9,708 nucleotides of DNA. It comes from Anaerolineae bacterium. Lineage in GTDB: Bacteria; Chloroflexota; Anaerolineae; UBA1429. A program made the translations under genes and the position numbers. The stretch spans positions 1-9,708 of the forward strand of contig SKRJ01000035.1 of NCBI GenBank assembly GCA_007118555.1. The letters run 5' to 3'. The notes under the pieces were generated by a model that did no database searches, was not told where the DNA came from, and saw only the letters and a list, made by a program, of their open reading frames with translations. Every line of letters starts with the position of its first letter. Positions within the stretch are counted from its first letter, which is position 1. This document shows positions 6,361 through 9,708 of the stretch, piece after piece.

Positions 6361-6378
6361 TCAACAGTGGTTGAACTA
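6357..6378 (+). promoter_or_regulatory. Putative ArsR/SmtB-type operator over the arsM -10 and start site
   Basis: An imperfect palindrome TAATTCAAC (6357-6365), four bases, GTTGAACTA (6370-6378): 8 of 9 positions pair, and the core TTCAAC-N4-GTTGAA is perfect. It overlaps the last four bases of the -10 and the predicted start. TCAA...TTGA palindromes of this kind are typical of ArsR-family repressors, which leave DNA when As(III) binds. No arsR is in the window, so the cognate repressor must be encoded elsewhere. Confidence 0.6.
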
Positions 6379-6417
6379 TTCCAGGAGCGCGATCCCCATA
6401 CGGGCAGGAGGAGAGGC

Positions 6418-7212
6418 ATGAGCACGCAGGAGCAGGCGGACCGGATTCGGGCGCAGGTACGGCAGCGTTACGCCGACATCGTGCGGCAGCGGGGCAGCGA
6501 CTGCTGTGGCAGCGACGGGTGCTGTGACGATGCGTCGTCAGACATCGAGCATATCCAGCGGTTGGGCTATAGCGCCGAGGAAGCATGCTGCGTGCCCGAG
6601 GGCGCGAACTTTTCCCTGGGCTGCGGCAACCCCATCGCCATCGCGTCGCTGCAGCCGGGCGAGACGGTTCTCGATTTGGGCAGCGGTGCAGGCTTTGACT
6701 GCTTTCTCGCGGCCCGGGCTGTGGGCGAGACAGGCCGCGTGATCGGCGTGGACATGACCCCCGACATGATCAGTCGCGCCCGTGAGAACGCCGCCAGGGG
6801 CGGCTATGCCAATGTCGAGTTCCGTCTGGGCGAGATCGAGCATCTGCCCGTGGCGGATGGCCAAATCGATCTCATCATGTCCAACTGCGTCATCAACCTC
6901 TCGCCTGACAAAGAGGCGGTGTATGCCGAGGCGTTTCGCGCGCTCAAGCCGGGGGGACGGCTGGCTATCGCCGATACTGTGGCCACGGCGCCTCTGCCCG
7001 ACGAGGTGCGCGCCGACATGGCCTCCTGGTCCGCGTGCATCTCGGGCTCGGCGGTGATCGACGACATCGAGGAGATGCTGCGGGAGGCGGGTTTTGTGCA
7101 GATTCGCATACAGCCCATCGACGAGAGCCGCGAACTGGTGCGCGAGTGGACCTCCAATAGCCGCGTCGAGGACTATGTCCTGTCGGCGACGATCACGGCG
7201 GTCAAGCCATAG
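6418..7212 (+). CDS. arsM: Arsenite S-adenosylmethionine methyltransferase
   Basis: A 264-residue class I SAM-dependent enzyme that methylates As(III), finally giving volatile or oxidisable methylarsenicals. The start is ATG at 6418 behind AGGAGGAG and inside the predicted transcript. The N-terminal helix region is followed by a cysteine cluster (C29, C30, C35, C36), then EEACCVPEGANFSLGCGNP (55-72; C57, C58, C69), the SAM motif VLDLGSGAGFDCFLAA (84-99), VDMTPDMI (111-118), and SNCVINLSPDKE (155-166). C157 and C207 (in ASWSACISG) correspond to the two conserved As(III)-binding cysteines of the family, and C69 probably to the third. LKPGGRLAIAD (176-186) is the usual post-core strand. It is the first gene of a two-gene operon with acr3, 45 bp downstream. 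Confidence 0.95.
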   Translation: MSTQEQADRIRAQVRQRYADIVRQRGSDCCGSDGCCDDASSDIEHIQRLGYSAEEACCVPEGANFSLGCGNPIAIASLQPGETVLDLGSGAGFDCFLAARAVGETGRVIGVDMTPDMISRARENAARGGYANVEFRLGEIEHLPVADGQIDLIMSNCVINLSPDKEAVYAEAFRALKPGGRLAIADTVATAPLPDEVRADMASWSACISGSAVIDDIEEMLREAGFVQIRIQPIDESRELVREWTSNSRVEDYVLSATITAVKP

Positions 7213-7257
7213 GCATGAGGCGTAACCGATATCGCATCACAGATTGAGGAAAAGGTA

Positions 7258-8379
7258 ATGCAAAAAGAGAGGAATCTCAGTTTCTTTGAAAGGTATCTGA
7301 CACTGTGGGTGATGCTCTGCATCGCGGCGGGCATCCTGCTATCCAGCATTGCGCCGAATCTGGCAACGACGCTCGATGCCATGTCGGTGCATCACGTATC
7401 GATCCCCATCGCCATCTGCATGTTCTTTATGCTGTACCCCATCATGGTCAAGATCGATTTTGGGCAGGTGGTCAAGGTCTCCAAGAACCCCAAGCCGATC
7501 GTGTTGAGCGTCGTGATCGACTGGCTGGTCAAGCCGGCGACCAAGTATCTGCTGACGATCTTTTTTCTCGGGTTTGTCTTTCGCGGTCTGATCACCGGCA
7601 CCGAGATCCTCGCCTCGGGGCAGGAGGTCGAGTTGTGGCGCAGCTACACCTCGGGGTTGCTGTTGCTGAGCGTGGCGCCCTGCACGGCCATGGTGCTGGT
7701 GTGGAACCATCTGGCGGACGCCAGCATGGAGCTGACGCTGATCATTGTGGCCCTGATGTCGCTGCTGATCCTGGTGCTGTTCGCGCCAGTGGCCACCCTG
7801 ATGCTGGGCGGAATCGGCGTGGTGATCCCGTGGGAGACGATGCTCCTGTCGATGGCGATCTATGTGGCGTTGCCTCTGGTGGCCGGTTACCTGACCCGCA
7901 GATGGATTTTCGCCAACAAGGGTGAGGAGTGGTTCGAGACGCGCTTTGTGAGCGCGCTGACGCCCGTGAGCATCGCGGCTCTGTTGACGACGCTGGTGCT
8001 GCTCTTTTCCTTCAAGGGCGACGTCATCATCGAGAACCCGTTGCACATTCTGTACATCAGCATTGTGCTGACCATCCAGACCCTGGGTATCTTTGTGCTG
8101 GCCTACTTTGGCTTTAGTCGTTGGTTCAAGCTGCCCTACGAGCAGGCGGCGCCCATTGGCCTGATCGGCACCTCGAACCACTTTGAGGTCGCCTTTGCCA
8201 CGTCGGTGATGCTCTTTGGCCTGGGCTCGGGGGCTGCTCTGGCGGCCGTGGTGGGCGTGCTGGTCGAGGTGCCCACGATGCTGGCCCTGGTCGAGGTCTG
8301 CAAGCGCACGCGCCACCTGTTCCCGTCCGAGGAAACGGGACGCGTGGCGACAGCCATGCCGGCGACGAGCGCCGAGTGA
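7258..8379 (+). CDS. acr3: Arsenite efflux permease, Acr3 family
   Basis: A 373-residue membrane protein with about ten helices, beginning MQKERNLSFFERYLTLWVML. It expels As(III) from the cytoplasm using the proton motive force. Family landmarks are MLYPIMVKIDFGQV (58-71), the essential cysteine in SVAPCTAMVLVWNHLADA (C142, in the discontinuous fourth helix), and the conserved glutamate in GLIGTSNHFEVAFATSV (E310). VVGVLVEVPTMLALV (331-345) is the typical last helix. A GAGGAAAAGG ribosome binding site precedes the ATG at 7258. It follows arsM by 45 bp without a terminator, so both should be induced together. The tail after residue 350 is polar and of no recognised function. Acr3, not the unrelated ArsB, is the clear match. 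Confidence 0.96.
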   Translation: MQKERNLSFFERYLTLWVMLCIAAGILLSSIAPNLATTLDAMSVHHVSIPIAICMFFMLYPIMVKIDFGQVVKVSKNPKPIVLSVVIDWLVKPATKYLLTIFFLGFVFRGLITGTEILASGQEVELWRSYTSGLLLLSVAPCTAMVLVWNHLADASMELTLIIVALMSLLILVLFAPVATLMLGGIGVVIPWETMLLSMAIYVALPLVAGYLTRRWIFANKGEEWFETRFVSALTPVSIAALLTTLVLLFSFKGDVIIENPLHILYISIVLTIQTLGIFVLAYFGFSRWFKLPYEQAAPIGLIGTSNHFEVAFATSVMLFGLGSGAALAAVVGVLVEVPTMLALVEVCKRTRHLFPSEETGRVATAMPATSAE

Positions 8380-8415
8380 GCCTGTAGAGCATCACGTGGG
8401 CCGTTGCGACGAGTC

Positions 8416-8460
8416 GAGTCCCCATCAGGCGCTGCAGAGGGATGCCATCGATGGGGACTC
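8416..8460. terminator. Inverted repeat between acr3 and the cupredoxin gene
   Basis: Perfect 11-bp arms GAGTCCCCATC (8416-8426) and GATGGGGACTC (8450-8460) flank a 23-nt loop; the loop end also forms the short palindrome CCATCGATGG (8445-8454). On + the sequence TTGCTTACTCTT follows, weakly U-rich. It lies between convergent stops and is likely a terminator for acr3, possibly for both genes. Confidence 0.6.
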
Positions 8461-8464
8461 TTGC

Positions 8465-8872
8465 TTACTCTTCCACGACCTGTATCGTCCCCACCATGCC
8501 ATCCTGCTCGTGAAAGCGGCAGTAGAGGTAATAGTCGCCCGGTTCCTCAAAGGTATAGGTGACCTCATCGGTAAAGCCGGCGAGCACCTGCAGATCAAAG
8601 AGATCCTCCTCAGCGTCCTCGTCGCGCTTGACCGTAAAGGTGTGCAGATCATCGACACTGGTCATCATAAAGATCACGGCCTGGTTTGCAGGTACGACAA
8701 ACTCGTTCGGGATGAACTCGTTCTGATTCGCCTGCACCTCAAAGACCAGAAAATCGTTGACCACGGTCGGCGTGGGGTCCGGCGCGGGAGGGGGTGCCAC
8801 GGGCGGCTCACAGGCTGCCAGGACAGTGACGGACAGGGCAACCAACAGAAATACCAAGAGTCGGGTACGCAT
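8465..8872 (-). CDS. Cupredoxin-domain lipoprotein (plastocyanin-like)
   Basis: A 135-residue exported lipoprotein. Residues 1-20 are a signal peptide (basic start MRTR, hydrophobic core, lipobox VLAAC) with C21 as the predicted lipidated cysteine, followed by a proline-rich linker (22-36). The rest is a small beta domain with the type 1 copper ligands: H77 in DDLHTFTV, then C118, H121 and M126 in YLYCRFHEQDGMVGTI. The C-x2-H-x4-M spacing is that of plastocyanin, so it should bind copper and could carry electrons at the outer face of the membrane, or serve as a copper store. The start ATG is at 8870-8872, with AAGGATC upstream. It has its own promoter and is convergent with acr3; a link to arsenic is not shown. 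Confidence 0.9.
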   Translation of the reverse strand: MRTRLLVFLLVALSVTVLAACEPPVAPPPAPDPTPTVVNDFLVFEVQANQNEFIPNEFVVPANQAVIFMMTSVDDLHTFTVKRDEDAEEDLFDLQVLAGFTDEVTYTFEEPGDYYLYCRFHEQDGMVGTIQVVEE

Positions 8873-8918
8873 CGCTCGATCCTTTTGTTATGGTGATTAT
8901 TAGGGTAGGTCGTCTTTC

Positions 8919-8947
8919 AGGATAGCATGCAGGTTACGGCGCGTCAA
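8919..8947 (-). promoter_or_regulatory. Promoter for the cupredoxin lipoprotein gene
   Basis: On the - strand: TTGACG (8942-8947), a 17-bp spacer, TATCCT (8919-8924) with an extended TGC. The leader to the ATG at 8872 would be about 40 nt. Confidence 0.65.
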
Positions 8948-9002
8948 TGCTATTTCCGCACCGCGAATGGGTGGCATGATGCGGGTTCGCCTCACAGCGG
9001 TT

Positions 9003-9030
9003 TTGCGGCACTTGGGCCCTATGCTATACT
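9003..9030 (+). promoter_or_regulatory. Promoter for the structured leader and MoxR gene
   Basis: TTGCGG (9003-9008), a 16-bp spacer, TATACT (9025-9030) with an extended TGC directly before it. Predicted start is near 9037. The gene upstream is on the other strand, so a transcript reaching the terminator at 9099-9147 must start in this gap. Confidence 0.6.
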
Positions 9031-9036
9031 GGGCGC

Positions 9037-9147
9037 AACAAGGCGACTGGGGGGCTCGCCCGATCTGTTGTGCGGCTGGGCAGCGTCTCCCGTAGGATGG
9101 CCTCTACGATCGTGGTGACGCACCACGTTGGGTAGGGGTCTTTTTTT
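9037..9147 (+). ncRNA. Structured leader RNA, possibly a divergent fluoride (crcB-type) riboswitch
   Basis: The segment runs from the predicted start to a terminator. A hairpin GGCG/CGCC (9042-9045/9057-9060, with one more A-U pair possible) has a G-rich loop. Loop bases 9051-9056 (GGGGCU) can pair with 9099-9104 (GGCCUC; six pairs, two of them G-U), forming a pseudoknot. That second segment is also the 5' strand of the terminator, so the two folds exclude each other, as in crcB-type fluoride riboswitches. The 3' part GGAUGGCCUCUAC (9095-9107) closely resembles the conserved 3' segment of those aptamers as I remember it. Against this, the first loop is about three bases longer than usual, the conserved A-rich joint after the first hairpin is missing, and no clean second hairpin is seen. 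It could instead be a different leader class or a free small RNA. Confidence 0.45.
9099..9147 (+). terminator. Intrinsic terminator inside the MoxR leader
   Basis: The outer stem GGCCUCUAC (9099-9107) pairs with GUAGGGGUC (9132-9140), nine pairs including two G-U. The inner stem is CGTGGTG/CACCACG (9111-9117/9121-9127) with the loop ACG. Seven T (9141-9147) follow the stem at once. It ends about 50 bp before the MoxR start codon with no gene before it, so it acts as an attenuator or as the end of a small RNA. CGTAG/CTACG (9091-9095/9104-9108) is a possible competing hairpin. Confidence 0.8.
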
Positions 9148-9197
9148 CTAGTTACCTAGATCTCGAGAGCGCAGCCAGACTCGGCAAAGGAGCAAGC

Positions 9198-9708
9198 ATG
9201 GTGGATGGATTGGATATAGGCGCGATCCAGGAGGCGACCCAACGGGTGCGCGAGAACACGGCCCGGGTGGTGGTGGGGCTGGATGCGCCGATCGAGCTGA
9301 TGCTGGTGACGCTGCTGTGCGAGGGGCATGTGCTCCTGGAGGACATCCCCGGCATCGGCAAGACGACCCTGGCCAAGGCGCTGGCTCGCAGCCTGGGCTG
9401 CACCTTCAAGCGGCTCCAGTTCACCCCCGATCTGCTACCCTCGGACATTACCGGCGTGAGCATCTATAATCAGCGCACCCAAGAGTTCGAGTTTCGGCCC
9501 GGGCCGGTGTTCAGCCAGGTGCTGCTGGTGGACGAGATCAACCGCGCCGGGCCGCGCACCCAGAGCGCCCTGCTCGAGGCCATGCAAGAGCGCCAGGTGA
9601 CGGTGGATGGCGAGACACGCCTCCTCGAGCGCCCCTTTTTGGTGATGGCGACGCAGAACCCCATCGAGTTGGAAGGCACCTTTCCCCTGCCCGAGGCCCA
9701 GTTGGACC
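9198..9708 (+). CDS. MoxR-family AAA+ ATPase, 3'-truncated by window edge
   Basis: The first 170 residues of a MoxR-type AAA+ ATPase; the frame is open to the last base. The start ATG at 9198 follows AAAGGAG at ideal spacing. Visible motifs are [25 protein letters not shown] (25-49), Walker [14 protein letters not shown] (51-63, K55/T56), [12 protein letters not shown] (75-86), FRPGPVF (99-105), Walker [10 protein letters not shown] (109-117), [19 protein letters not shown] (120-138) and sensor 1 MATQNP (N154). MoxR proteins are thought to act as chaperone-like ATPases that mature or activate partner complexes, usually encoded next to DUF58 and von Willebrand factor A-domain proteins; these would be expected downstream. 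Its upstream region holds a conditional-looking terminator, so expression may be attenuated. Confidence 0.95.
   Translation, partial: MVDGLDIGAIQEATQRVRENTARVVVGLDAPIELMLVTLLCEGHVLLEDIPGIGKTTLAKALARSLGCTFKRLQFTPDLLPSDITGVSIYNQRTQEFEFRPGPVFSQVLLVDEINRAGPRTQSALLEAMQERQVTVDGETRLLERPFLVMATQNPIELEGTFPLPEAQLD

Noticed and set aside
6301..6417. Upstream-extended arsM start
   Set aside because: It would place the start codon before the consensus promoter; the ATG at 6418 has an excellent ribosome binding site and suits the family's length.
7339..8316. 325-residue open frame on - antisense to acr3
   Set aside because: Low-complexity His/Gln/Asp-rich translation; the + strand gene is an unmistakable Acr3 protein.
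9111..9127. Guanidine-II (mini-ykkC) hairpin because of the ACG loop
   Set aside because: That class needs two hairpins with ACGR tetraloops; here there is one stem with a three-base loop, explained as the inner stem of the terminator.
9037..9147. Signal recognition particle (4.5S) RNA
   Set aside because: The conserved GGAAGCAGC-type apical region is absent and the end is a U-tract terminator.

Overview
The window is high-G+C bacterial chromosome (my reading, not a computed value), densely packed with genes on both strands and with clear Shine-Dalgarno sites and sigma-70-type promoters. No gene fixes the taxon. The mix (a MoxR AAA+ ATPase, a cupredoxin lipoprotein, an orphan OadB-type subunit, an MscL with a zinc-ribbon tail) would fit Chloroflexota or a similar environmental lineage, but this is a weak inference. 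I see no transposase, integrase, tRNA, rRNA or CRISPR array.

Layout. (1) 1-1752: two overlapping ABC-2 type permease genes on +, the first cut by the window edge, closed by a strong hairpin at 1721-1752. (2) 1782-3211: on -, an orphan beta subunit of a Na+-translocating decarboxylase with all family key residues, behind a good promoter and an unusually long (~275 nt) hairpin-rich leader. (3) 3281-4430: on -, mscL (with a C-terminal four-cysteine ribbon) followed by a DinB-superfamily gene, probably one transcript. (4) 4482-5556: on +, a D-2-hydroxyacid (phosphoglycerate-type) dehydrogenase. A perfect 16-bp hairpin at 5613-5650 separates it from a convergent GNAT acetyltransferase (5657-6211, -). 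(5) 6332-8379: on +, an arsenic detoxification operon, arsM (arsenite methyltransferase) then acr3 (arsenite efflux permease). It has a textbook TTGACA-N17-TATAAT promoter and a palindrome over the -10 and start site that looks like an ArsR-type operator, although no arsR is in the window. (6) 8465-8947: on -, a cupredoxin lipoprotein. (7) 9003-9708: on +, a promoter, a ~110-nt structured leader ending in an intrinsic terminator, and then a MoxR-family AAA+ ATPase cut by the window end.

How they work together. ArsM and Acr3 form the one clear functional unit: one methylates As(III), the other exports it. The two permeases need an ATPase partner that should lie upstream. The decarboxylase beta subunit has no alpha or gamma partner here. 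The most interesting non-coding feature is the leader at about 9037-9147. Its terminator 5' strand can instead pair with the loop of an upstream hairpin, which is the architecture of fluoride (crcB-type) riboswitches, and its 3' segment resembles theirs. Other conserved parts of that aptamer are missing or altered, so the call is tentative.
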